Positions 44,781 through 52,317 of a stretch of 55,263 bases of DNA are shown here, piece by piece. The notes under the pieces are model-generated. The model did not search any database, was not told the origin of the DNA, and was given only the letters and a program-made list of their open reading frames with translations. Each line of letters begins with the position of its first letter. Position 1 is the first letter of the stretch. A program made the position numbers and the translations under genes. The stretch is from positions 1-55,263 of the forward strand of contig CANNIA010000023.1 in NCBI GenBank assembly GCA_947504705.1, read 5' to 3'. This stretch comes from Paracoccaceae bacterium (lineage in GTDB: Bacteria > Pseudomonadota > Alphaproteobacteria > Rhodobacterales > Rhodobacteraceae).

Positions 44781-45487
44781 TCCGGGCTGACCATCAGCGT
44801 CACTCGGTCCCCCGCGAACCAGGTCGTCCCGTATTCAATCGCAGAGCCTGCCGCATCCACGTTCACCGCGACCGACCGCAGCACCGGCGTGCCGGGCTGG
44901 ACTTGCAGGGCAAGTGCCAGAACCGGGTCGGCGAGCTTCGCCTTCAGTCGGGTCTCCTTGCGGGTATAGTCCGTAAGCCCGCAGGCCGTCAGGGCGGCAG
45001 TGACCGAGGACTGCCCCTCCATCGCAGCCAGCAGCCCCGGGAACCGATCCGCCGGAAAGACCGACTGGAAGGCAGCCAGCGGCAAGCCATCGGCCAGCGA
45101 CACGCCCTCGATCACATGAACTGCAGCGCCCTCCTGCAGGTCCAACACCTCGGCCTCCTCCGGCCTGGCAGGGCGGGTTTCCAACCGGCTGATCCGACGT
45201 GAGGGCGTGCGGCCCGATGCGGTGACGTTCTGATGAAATCGCACCCGGCGGCCAAGCTGGTAATCGGTTGGCCGGGTAGCGACAAAGACCCCCGATCCCC
45301 GCCGCGATACGACGAGGCCTGCGTTCGCCAAATCAGACAGCGCTCGGCGCAGGGTGTGGCGGTTCACCCCGAAACGGGCGGACAGTTCCGCCTCGGTCGG
45401 CAGCCGGGCGCCGGGGGCATAGGCCCCCTCGGCAATCTCGGCGCGCAGGGTGGCTGCAATGGCCGACCATAAGGCTTCACGCGGCAA
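44771..45487 (-). CDS. phnF: GntR/HutC-family repressor of the phn operon
   Basis: The 238-residue regulator has a winged HTH at about residues 5-70 (GARLPTEAELSARFGVNRHT) and a UTRA ligand domain at about 95-230. The TTG start at 45487 is supported by AGGAG six bases upstream. It is divergent from phnG across 117 bp containing a Pho-box-like repeat and a tandem octamer. PhnF proteins repress phosphonate operons in other bacteria. Confidence 0.92.
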   Translation of the reverse strand: MPREALWSAIAATLRAEIAEGAYAPGARLPTEAELSARFGVNRHTLRRALSDLANAGLVVSRRGSGVFVATRPTDYQLGRRVRFHQNVTASGRTPSRRISRLETRPARPEEAEVLDLQEGAAVHVIEGVSLADGLPLAAFQSVFPADRFPGLLAAMEGQSSVTAALTACGLTDYTRKETRLKAKLADPVLALALQVQPGTPVLRSVAVNVDAAGSAIEYGTTWFAGDRVTLMVSPDQP

Positions 45488-45496
45488 GTTCAGCTC

Positions 45497-45514
45497 CTGT
45501 CACGAAAAATTCAC
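45497..45514 (+). promoter_or_regulatory. Pho-box-like repeat in the phnF-phnG gap
   Basis: CTGTCAC and AATTCAC are separated by GAAA, the 7-4-7 Pho-box format. It lies about 90 bp upstream of phnG and just ahead of the phnF TTG, so it could activate the C-P lyase genes under phosphate starvation. Confidence 0.6.
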
Positions 45515-45553
45515 AACTCTTTGGTTGGCCCGGAAGGGCCTATCCCGTATGAT

Positions 45554-45569
45554 TTGTCTAGTTGTATAG
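45554..45569. promoter_or_regulatory. Tandem octamer, candidate PhnF operator
   Basis: TTGTCTAG directly followed by TTGTATAG. HutC-subfamily GntR proteins bind sites with GTCTAG/GTATAG-type half-sites. It lies between the Pho-box-like repeat and phnG, where a repressor would block transcription. Confidence 0.5.
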
Positions 45570-45604
45570 TATATCCGACAACCTGCCAAGATGTCGAGGA
45601 TGCC

Positions 45605-46048
45605 GTGACTGATGCTTTGAACGATGACCGCAAGGGATGGATGTCCCTGTTGGCGAAGGCCCCGCCCGCGCGCTTGGCGGCGCTGATGCCGGACTTGCCT
45701 GACCATGCCCTGCTTCGCGCGCCTGAAGTTGGGGCGGTGATGGTCCGGGGGCGGACGGGGGCCACGGGCGCGCCGTTCAACCTGGGTGAAATGACAGTCA
45801 CACGGTGTTCAGTTCGCCTCGCCGAAGGCGCGGTTGGTCATGCCTGGGTTCAAGGGCGAGACAAGGCCCATGCGCTGCGCGCGGCGGTCGTCGATGCCTT
45901 GATGCAGACCCCTGAAAGCGCCGGTTTGCACGCCTGCGTTCTGGCCCCGCTTGCGGCCGAGGCCGAGCTTGCCCGCGCGGTCCGCGCCGGAAAGGCGGCG
46001 GCGACCAAGGTCGATTTCTTCACTATGGTCCGGGGGGAAGACGCATGA
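45605..46048 (+). CDS. phnG: C-P lyase complex subunit PhnG
   Basis: GTG 45605 with GAGGA upstream gives 147 residues, the usual PhnG length (about 150). Signature segments are GWMSLLAKAP, FNLGEMTVTRCSVRL, VGHAWVQGRDKAHA and KVDFFTMVRGED. PhnG is part of the PhnGHIJ core and, with PhnH, PhnI and PhnL, helps make ribose 1-phosphonate 5-triphosphate from ATP and phosphonate. An upstream in-frame reading to 45521 includes the operator region and is not used. It overlaps phnH by ATGA. Confidence 0.95.
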   Translation: MTDALNDDRKGWMSLLAKAPPARLAALMPDLPDHALLRAPEVGAVMVRGRTGATGAPFNLGEMTVTRCSVRLAEGAVGHAWVQGRDKAHALRAAVVDALMQTPESAGLHACVLAPLAAEAELARAVRAGKAAATKVDFFTMVRGEDA

Positions 46049-46614
46049 TTGCCGACGCACTTGCCGGGGGGTTCACCGAGGCCCCCGTCCAATCCGCCCG
46101 CGCCTTTCGCGAAGTGCTAGAGGCGATGGCCCGCCCCGGAACCATTCGGCGCGTTGTGGGGGCGTTGCCACCTGCGCCGGTTTCGGTTGCGGCGGGGGTG
46201 GTGCTTCTGACCCTGTGCGACGGGACGACACCACTTTACCTTGCGGGCGCAGCCGATTGTGCAGCAATGCGCGACTGGGTGGCCTTTCACATTGGCGCGC
46301 CCCTTGTCACCGCTGAGTATGCGGCTTTCGCTTTGGGCAGGTGGGAAGACCTGAATCCTATCACGCGGTTCCGTGTAGGCCAGCCCGACTATCCGGATAG
46401 GTCGGCCACGCTGATCGTCGAGCAGGACAAGCTGACCAATCAGGGCCCAGCCCTGACCGGCCCCGGTATCGAGACGGCAAATTGGCTGAACCTACCCGAG
46501 ACGGCGGCCTTTAGGGCAAACCGGGCGCTGTTCCCGTTGGGTTTCGACACGATCTTCACCGCTGGCGACCAGATCGCCGGCCTCCCCCGGTCCACTCGCG
46601 TGGAGGCGATCTGA
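46045..46614 (+). CDS. phnH: C-P lyase complex subunit PhnH
   Basis: The 189-residue PhnH has the N-terminal FTEAPVQSARAFREVLEAMA (residues about 8-27) with GTIRRVVG, plus LFPLGFDTIFTAGDQIAGLPRSTRV at the C-terminus (residues about 161-185). PhnH has a PLP-transferase-like fold without the cofactor and joins the PhnGHIJ heteromer. The start and stop overlap its neighbours (ATGA and TGATG). Confidence 0.95.
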   Translation: MIADALAGGFTEAPVQSARAFREVLEAMARPGTIRRVVGALPPAPVSVAAGVVLLTLCDGTTPLYLAGAADCAAMRDWVAFHIGAPLVTAEYAAFALGRWEDLNPITRFRVGQPDYPDRSATLIVEQDKLTNQGPALTGPGIETANWLNLPETAAFRANRALFPLGFDTIFTAGDQIAGLPRSTRVEAI

Positions 46615-47696
46615 TGTATGTGGCGGTAAAGGGTGGCGAACGCGCCATTGACAATGCCCATGCCTGGCTGGCCGAGGAGCGCCGTGGCGACCCATCGGTG
46701 CCCGAGCTTTCGGTGGCGCAAATTCGAGAACAGATGGCGCTGGCGGTGAACCGGGTGATGGCGGAAGGGTCGCTATACGACCCCGATCTGGCAGCACTGG
46801 CGATCAAGCAGGCGCGCGGCGATCTGATCGAGGCGGTCTTCCTGATCCGCGCCTATCGCACGACCTTGCCACGCTTTGCTGCATCTAGTGCCGTCGAGAC
46901 GGCGGCCATGGCGGTGGATCGGCGCATTTCGGCAACCTTCAAGGATCTGCCCGGTGGGCAGGTGCTGGGGCCGACTTTCGACTATACGCATCGACTTTTG
47001 GACTTTGCGCTTTTGGCCGAAGGCCTGCCGGCACCAGCGCCCGGCACTCCAGCCAAGCCGCAGCCCGTGCCACATGTGACGGGGTTCCTGAACCGGGATG
47101 GGCTGATCGAGGACGCCCCACACTCCGAGGCTGTGCCGCCCGATCTGACGCGCGAGCCCATGGAGTTGCCAGCGGATCGCGCGCTGCGGTTGCAGGCGAT
47201 CACGCGGGGGGATGAGGGGTTCATTCTGTCGCTCGCCTATTCGACCCAGCGTGGCTATGGCCGGACCCATGCCTTTGTCGGCGAATTGCGCATTGGGCAG
47301 GTGGCTGTCGAGGTGGACATCCCCGAACTGGGCTTTGCCGTCGAGATCGGTGAGGTCGAACTGACCGAATGCGAAACGGTGAACCAGTTCAAGGGCAGCC
47401 GGACCGAGCCGCCGCAGTTTACCCGTGGCTATGGGCTGGTCTTTGGCCAATCGGAGCGCAAGGCGATTGCGATGAGCCTTGTCGACCGGGCGCTCCGCTG
47501 GAAAGAACTGGGCGAGGACTTCACCGGCGCCCCGGCGCAGGACGAAGAGTTCGTGCTGATGCACGCCGACAATATCCAGGCGACCGGGTTCCTCGAACAT
47601 ATCAAGCTGCCCCACTACGTCGACTTCCAGGCCGAGCTGGAGCTGGTGCGAAAGCTGCGCGCGGAAGCGTTGGCGTTGCAGGAGGCGGCGGAATGA
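46614..47696 (+). CDS. phnI: C-P lyase complex subunit PhnI
   Basis: The 360-residue subunit begins MYVAVKGGERAIDNAH, the family hallmark. ATGGLDRR-type conserved blocks are present as SQRGYGRTHAFVGELRIG and ECETVNQFKG. PhnI is the nucleosidase-like subunit that swaps the adenine of ATP for phosphonate, aided by PhnG, PhnH and PhnL. E. coli PhnI is 354 residues. It overlaps phnJ by ATGA. Confidence 0.96.
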   Translation: MYVAVKGGERAIDNAHAWLAEERRGDPSVPELSVAQIREQMALAVNRVMAEGSLYDPDLAALAIKQARGDLIEAVFLIRAYRTTLPRFAASSAVETAAMAVDRRISATFKDLPGGQVLGPTFDYTHRLLDFALLAEGLPAPAPGTPAKPQPVPHVTGFLNRDGLIEDAPHSEAVPPDLTREPMELPADRALRLQAITRGDEGFILSLAYSTQRGYGRTHAFVGELRIGQVAVEVDIPELGFAVEIGEVELTECETVNQFKGSRTEPPQFTRGYGLVFGQSERKAIAMSLVDRALRWKELGEDFTGAPAQDEEFVLMHADNIQATGFLEHIKLPHYVDFQAELELVRKLRAEALALQEAAE

Positions 47697-48571
47697 CCGA
47701 TGAAGCCTACAACTTCGCCTATCTGGACGAACAGACCAAGGCGATGATCCGCCGGGCGATCCTGAAGGGCATCGCGGTGCCCGGCTATCAGGTTCCTTTC
47801 GCCAGCCGCGAAATGCCGATGCCTTACGGCTGGGGCACGGGTGGCGTGCAGGTCACGGCGGCCTGTCTTGTGCCAGAAGACCGGTTGAAGGTGATTGACC
47901 AGGGCGCGGATGACACGACGAACGCGGTGAGCATCCGCAAGTTCTTTGCCCGCACCGCAGGGGTTGCCACGACCGAGCGGACGGTTGAGGCGACGATGAT
48001 CCAGACGCGCCACCGGATTCCGGAAGTGCCGATGAAGGCGGGGCAGATCCTTGTGTTTCAGGTGCCGATCCCCGAACCGCTTCGCTTCCTTGAGCCACGC
48101 GAAGCCGAAACGCGGAAGATGCATGAGCTTGAGGAATACGGGCTGATGCATGTGAAGCTTTACGAAGACATCGCGCGGCACGGGCAGATTGCCACCAGCT
48201 ATGCCTATCCGGTCAAGGTCGAGGGACGCTATGTGATGGACCCCTCTCCCATACCGAAGTTCGACAATCCCAAGCTTTCCTGCAGTCCGGCGATCCAGCT
48301 GTTTGGGGCGGGGCGCGAACAGCGGATCTATGCCTTGCCGCCATGGACCAAGGTCGAGAGTCTGGATTTTGACGACCACCCGTTCAAGGCGACCAAGGCC
48401 GCGCATGACTGCGACCTTTGCGCCGCAGGCGACAGCTATCTGGACGAGGTGATCATCGACGATCAGGGCGGGCGGATGTTCGTCTGTTCCGACACCGACT
48501 TCTGCGCCGGGCGGCGGGCGAAGGGGCACAAGGGGCGGCTTTGGGCGCCGGAACCGGAGGCGGCAGAATGA
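47693..48571 (+). CDS. phnJ: C-P lyase, radical SAM subunit PhnJ
   Basis: The 292-residue catalytic subunit cleaves the carbon-phosphorus bond of ribose 1-phosphonate 5-phosphate by radical chemistry. The four essential cysteines are intact near the C-terminus in the exact spacing C-x2-C-x21-C-x5-C (CDLCAAGDSY to VCSDTDFC), giving the Fe4S4 and thiyl cysteines. N-terminal NFAYLDEQTKAMIRRAILK and PGYQVPFASREMPMPYGWG are family-typical. It overlaps both neighbours by ATGA. Confidence 0.97.
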   Translation: MTDEAYNFAYLDEQTKAMIRRAILKGIAVPGYQVPFASREMPMPYGWGTGGVQVTAACLVPEDRLKVIDQGADDTTNAVSIRKFFARTAGVATTERTVEATMIQTRHRIPEVPMKAGQILVFQVPIPEPLRFLEPREAETRKMHELEEYGLMHVKLYEDIARHGQIATSYAYPVKVEGRYVMDPSPIPKFDNPKLSCSPAIQLFGAGREQRIYALPPWTKVESLDFDDHPFKATKAAHDCDLCAAGDSYLDEVIIDDQGGRMFVCSDTDFCAGRRAKGHKGRLWAPEPEAAE

Positions 48572-49353
48572 CGGTCATGGAACGGGTCGTGGCTACTGAC
48601 CAGCCGCTTCTGAAGGTCGAGGGCCTGACCAAACGCTATGGCGCGCGGATCGGCTGCGCCGATGTGTCCTTTGACCTTTTCCCCGGCGAGGTGCTGGGGA
48701 TTGTCGGGGAAAGCGGGTCGGGCAAATCGACGCTTTTGTCCTGTCTGGCGGGCCAGCAGCGCCCCGATCTGGGCCGCGTGGCCTATGAAGGCCGTGACGT
48801 GCTGGCGATGGGCGAGACGGAACGGCGCAGGCTTTCCCGCACGGACTGGGCCTATGTTCACCAGAACCCACGCGACGGGTTGCGGATGGGGGTTTCGGCG
48901 GGCGGTAATGTGGGCGAAAGGCTGATGGCCGTGGGCGCGCGGCATTACGGGCAGATTAGGGGCAAGGCCGCCGACTGGCTGGGCCGGGTCGAGATTGCGG
49001 TGGACCGGATCGACGACCGGCCAAGCGCCTTTTCCGGCGGGATGCAGCAGCGATTGCAAATTGCGCGGAACCTTGTGACCCAGCCGCGCCTTGTGTTCAT
49101 GGACGAACCGACTGGGGGGCTTGATGTCAGTGTTCAGGCGCGGCTTCTGGACCTGTTGCGCGGGTTGGTCCGTGACCTTGGCCTAAGCGTGATCATCGTG
49201 ACCCATGACCTTGCCGTCGTCCGCCTTCTGGCGCATCGGCTGATGGTGATGAAGTCGGGGTATGTGGTCGAACAGGGCCTGACCGATCAGGTGCTGGACG
49301 ACCCACAGCACGCCTATACCCAGCTTCTCGTGTCCTCCGTCCTGCAGGTCTGA
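48568..49353 (+). CDS. phnK: C-P lyase associated ABC-type ATPase PhnK
   Basis: The 261-residue ATPase has Walker A GESGSGKST, a Q-loop in YVHQNPRDGLRM (the PhnK-specific NPRDGLRM), signature FSGGMQQRLQIARNL and Walker B LVFMDEPTGGLDVS. PhnK binds the PhnGHIJ core, where its ATPase activity is needed in vivo. There is no membrane partner. The stop is followed after 4 bp by a CorA-like gene rather than by phnL. Confidence 0.95.
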   Translation: MTVMERVVATDQPLLKVEGLTKRYGARIGCADVSFDLFPGEVLGIVGESGSGKSTLLSCLAGQQRPDLGRVAYEGRDVLAMGETERRRLSRTDWAYVHQNPRDGLRMGVSAGGNVGERLMAVGARHYGQIRGKAADWLGRVEIAVDRIDDRPSAFSGGMQQRLQIARNLVTQPRLVFMDEPTGGLDVSVQARLLDLLRGLVRDLGLSVIIVTHDLAVVRLLAHRLMVMKSGYVVEQGLTDQVLDDPQHAYTQLLVSSVLQV

Positions 49354-49357
49354 CCCC

Positions 49358-50326
49358 GTGCTTTTCGCCTATGCCAGCGACGGTGCGCGCCTGACCCAGT
49401 TGATGGGCGATTTCGACCTTGCCGGCGCAATCTGGATCGATCTTTACCGCCCGCTTGAGCGGCAGATTGCGCGGGTGGCCGAGCTTGGGGTCACGATCCC
49501 CTCGCTGGCCGAGATGGAAGAGATCGAGGTTTCGAACCGACTTTACCGCGAAGCGGGGGCCGATGTGATGACGGTGGTACTGCCGGGGCTAAGCGAAAGC
49601 AGGTTGCCGATTTCCGATCCTGTCACCTTTATCCTGACGGCGGACCGGCTCATCACGGTCCGCCACCATGCGCCCCGGCCTTTCGAGACCTATCCGGCCC
49701 GTGCCGACAAGGTTGGGCCGGGGTGTGGCAGTCCGGTGCTAGTGTTTCTGTCCTTGGCCGAGGAAATCACCGGGCGACTTGCCGACCTTTTGGAGGGTGT
49801 CGGCAAGGCGCTGGACGGGCTAAGCGCGCAGGTGATCGGGGCCGAAAAACGCGCCACGGATGCCGAGTTGCAGGACAGCCTGACGGCCATCGCGCGGGAA
49901 ACCGATCTTCTGGGCCGGATCCGGGTTGGGTTGATGACGATGGAGCGCGCGATCAGCTATTTCGGCACGCTTCAGGGCATGACCCAGCGCAAGACCGAAG
50001 GACGCAGCCTGACGCCAGTGATCAAGGGGCTGATGCGCGACATCTCGGCGCTGGAGGTCCATGCCGATTACCTGAACAACCGTCTGGCCATGGCTTCGGA
50101 CCTGACGCTGGGGATGGTCAGTCTGGCGCAGAACGCCACAGTCAAGATCCTGTCGGTGGTCTCGGCCCTGTTCCTGCCGCCGACGCTGATCGCCTCGATC
50201 TACGGGATGAACTTCGCCCAGATGCCCGAGCTGCTTTGGGGCTGGGGCTATGCCTTTTCCTTGGTGCTGATGCTGGCTGCAGCGCTTGGCACTTTTCTTG
50301 TGTTCAAACGAAAGCGCTGGCTATGA
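49358..50326 (+). CDS. CorA-family divalent metal transporter inside the C-P lyase operon
   Basis: The 322-residue protein has a long cytoplasmic helical domain and two C-terminal membrane spans around the selectivity motif YGMNF (KILSVVSALFLPPTLIASIYG, then LLWGWGYAFSLVLMLAAALG). CorA proteins pass Mg2+, Co2+ or Ni2+; the ZntB branch exports Zn2+. The start is GTG, 4 bp after phnK, and the stop overlaps phnL by ATGA. It is therefore translationally embedded between the two ATPase genes. A metal supply role for the metal-dependent pathway enzymes is an inference. Confidence 0.9.
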   Translation: MLFAYASDGARLTQLMGDFDLAGAIWIDLYRPLERQIARVAELGVTIPSLAEMEEIEVSNRLYREAGADVMTVVLPGLSESRLPISDPVTFILTADRLITVRHHAPRPFETYPARADKVGPGCGSPVLVFLSLAEEITGRLADLLEGVGKALDGLSAQVIGAEKRATDAELQDSLTAIARETDLLGRIRVGLMTMERAISYFGTLQGMTQRKTEGRSLTPVIKGLMRDISALEVHADYLNNRLAMASDLTLGMVSLAQNATVKILSVVSALFLPPTLIASIYGMNFAQMPELLWGWGYAFSLVLMLAAALGTFLVFKRKRWL

Positions 50327-51030
50327 CACCGATGATCAAGATCACTGACCTGTCAAAATCCTTCACCCTCCACAATCAGGGCAGCGCGGTGATCCCGGTG
50401 ATGGCGGGGGCTGATCTGACCGTGGCGGCGGGCGAATGCGTTGGCCTGACCGGTCAGTCGGGGGCAGGCAAATCCACCCTGATGCGGATGGTCTATGGTA
50501 ACTATCTGACCGCTGGCGGCAGCTTGATCGTCGGCGATCTGGACGTGGCGCGCGCCCTACCGCGCGAGATCATCGCGCTGCGCCGTCATACGCTGGGCTA
50601 TGTCAGCCAGTTCCTGCGCGTGGTCCCCCGTGTGCCCACACTGGACGTGGTGGCCGATCCGCTGCTGTCCCTTGGCACCCCGATTGCCGAGGCGCGGGAC
50701 CGGGCGGCAGGCTTGCTGAAACGCCTGAACATCCCCGAGCGGCTGTGGCCCTTGTCGCCCACAACGTTTTCGGGGGGCGAACAGCAAAGGGTCAACATCG
50801 CGCGTGGCTTTGCCCATGCCTATCCGGTGCTTCTGCTGGATGAACCCACCGCCAGTCTGGACGCGGTGAACCGCGAGGTCGTATTGGGCCTGATCGAAGA
50901 GGCAAAGGGACGTGGCGCTGCGATCCTGGGCATCTTTCATGATGAGGCCGCGCGGGCGCAGGTCTGCGACCGTCTGGTGGATGTGACCGGTTTCACGCCG
51001 CCAAATCCGAAGACTGGGGTAGCGGCATGA
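50323..51030 (+). CDS. phnL: C-P lyase associated ABC-type ATPase PhnL
   Basis: The 235-residue ATPase has Walker A GQSGAGKST, the PhnL-typical YVSQFLRVVPRVP, signature FSGGEQQRVNIARGF and Walker B VLLLDEPTASLDA. PhnL is required with PhnG, PhnH and PhnI for the first step of phosphonate ribosylation, and it docks on PhnK in the complex. It overlaps corA and phnN by ATGA. Confidence 0.95.
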   Translation: MTPMIKITDLSKSFTLHNQGSAVIPVMAGADLTVAAGECVGLTGQSGAGKSTLMRMVYGNYLTAGGSLIVGDLDVARALPREIIALRRHTLGYVSQFLRVVPRVPTLDVVADPLLSLGTPIAEARDRAAGLLKRLNIPERLWPLSPTTFSGGEQQRVNIARGFAHAYPVLLLDEPTASLDAVNREVVLGLIEEAKGRGAAILGIFHDEAARAQVCDRLVDVTGFTPPNPKTGVAA

Positions 51031-51551
51031 TCTTTGCCGTTGTCGGGCCATCGGGGGCGGGAAAGGACACGCTGATAGCGGGCGCTATGGCGCAACGGCC
51101 TGACCTGCGGTTGGTGCGGCGTGTGATCACCCGGCCGACCGAAGCGGGCGGAGAGAATTTCGAAGGCGTCTCGACGCAAGAGTTCCAGTTGCGCCGCGAA
51201 CGGGGGGAGTTTGCCCTGCATTGGGAGGCGCATGGGCTCAGCTATGGCATCCCCAAAGCGCAGCTCGATGGGCCGGGCGATGTGATCTTTAACGGCAGCC
51301 GGGCGGCGCTGCCCCTTGCCATGCAGGTGTTTCCGGCCCTTCGGGTGATCTTGGTTACTGCCCCCGATGCTGTCCTTGCCGGGCGGCTTCAGGGCCGGGG
51401 GCGGGAAAGTGATGGCGATATTGCCGCCCGGCTTGATCGAGCCGGTTTTGCCTTGCCTGATGGTGTGGCTGCCAGCGTGGTGATGAATGATGGCTCGGTT
51501 GCCGAGGGCGTAGAGCGCCTGCTGGCAGCACTTCAGCCGATCAGCGGATAG
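51027..51551 (+). CDS. phnN: Ribose 1,5-bisphosphate phosphokinase
   Basis: The 174-residue kinase has P-loop GPSGAGKDT at residues 7-15, RRVITRPTEAGGENFEG, and a guanylate-kinase-like lid. It makes phosphoribosyl pyrophosphate from ribose 1,5-bisphosphate, the end product of C-P lyase catabolism, so the sugar returns to nucleotide synthesis. The last 19 bp overlap the convergent 2H-family gene. Confidence 0.94.
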   Translation: MIFAVVGPSGAGKDTLIAGAMAQRPDLRLVRRVITRPTEAGGENFEGVSTQEFQLRRERGEFALHWEAHGLSYGIPKAQLDGPGDVIFNGSRAALPLAMQVFPALRVILVTAPDAVLAGRLQGRGRESDGDIAARLDRAGFALPDGVAASVVMNDGSVAEGVERLLAALQPISG

Positions 51552-52213
51552 CGGTGCAGATGATGGAAGCGACCCGCCTCATCCTCGCCGAACAGACACA
51601 GGTCCTCGATCACGAAGGGACTCGGCAGCACCGGGGCGAAATGCGCCTTAAGCGTCTGCAGGACCGGGGCGGTCTGGTCGCTGGGCAGTCGATCCGTCAG
51701 GGTCAGATGGAACCGGAACTCCTCCATCACAAAGGGATAGCCCCAAAGCTCCAAAAGCTCACGCTGGCGCGGGGACAGGGTTTCCGGGCGGCGGCGGGCG
51801 ATCTCGGCCGGGGTCAGGGCGGCGCGGAGGTCATCGGTACACTCAACCACCAATGCAGCCAGATCAAGCAGCGCGGCCTCGCAACCCGTCGGCGTCAGGG
51901 CAAGGAAGCCGTGCAGGGTTTCAAGCGCCAGACCCTCACAGGTGACCGGGGCCAGACGCTCGGCGAGTTGGGTGAGGCAATCGCGAACCTCGGCCTCTCC
52001 CACCCCTTCGGCCAGACGAAAGGGCGCGCGGATCGTGCCGTGGAACCCATAGCGGCGCGGGTCGACGGTCAGCTCAGCCGGGGGCTTCGGCAGGCCCGGC
52101 AGATCGGGCTGCGGCACGGCTTCGCCGCGCAGGGCGTCCCAGCCCAGCCATTCGGCGGCACGGGTCGCAAAGGCACTTGGGCGGGGGGCGAAATAGACGG
52201 CGTATCGGTTCAT
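51533..52213 (-). CDS. Phosphonate-cluster 2H-phosphoesterase-like protein (DUF1045)
   Basis: From the ATG at 52213 the protein has about 226 residues (NRYAVYFAP start). It has two 2H-superfamily His motifs, YGFHGTIRAPF and FRFHLTLTDRL, as in cyclic phosphodiesterases. DUF1045 proteins occur almost only in C-P lyase clusters. They are candidates for opening the cyclic 1,2-phosphate of ribose made by PhnJ, a step done by PhnP in E. coli; no phnP is seen here. In-frame starts up to 52243 are possible. It is convergent with phnN and divergent from phnM. Confidence 0.88.
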   Translation of the reverse strand: MNRYAVYFAPRPSAFATRAAEWLGWDALRGEAVPQPDLPGLPKPPAELTVDPRRYGFHGTIRAPFRLAEGVGEAEVRDCLTQLAERLAPVTCEGLALETLHGFLALTPTGCEAALLDLAALVVECTDDLRAALTPAEIARRRPETLSPRQRELLELWGYPFVMEEFRFHLTLTDRLPSDQTAPVLQTLKAHFAPVLPSPFVIEDLCLFGEDEAGRFHHLHRYPLIG

Positions 52214-52245
52214 TCGGGTCATGGCACTGAGGGTCGCCTGCAAGT

Positions 52246-52261
52246 GTCACATGGATGTGAC
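52246..52261. promoter_or_regulatory. Perfect palindrome between the 2H gene and phnM
   Basis: GTCACAT and ATGTGAC flank GG. It lies in the roughly 105-bp divergent promoter region of the 2H-type gene and the second phnM, so one protein could control both. It also partly resembles a Pho box on the minus strand. Confidence 0.5.
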
Positions 52262-52317
52262 GGGCCGGTGTCAGGGAACTTCGGGAAGGCCCATCAGGCA
52301 AGCGGAAAGACGAGATT

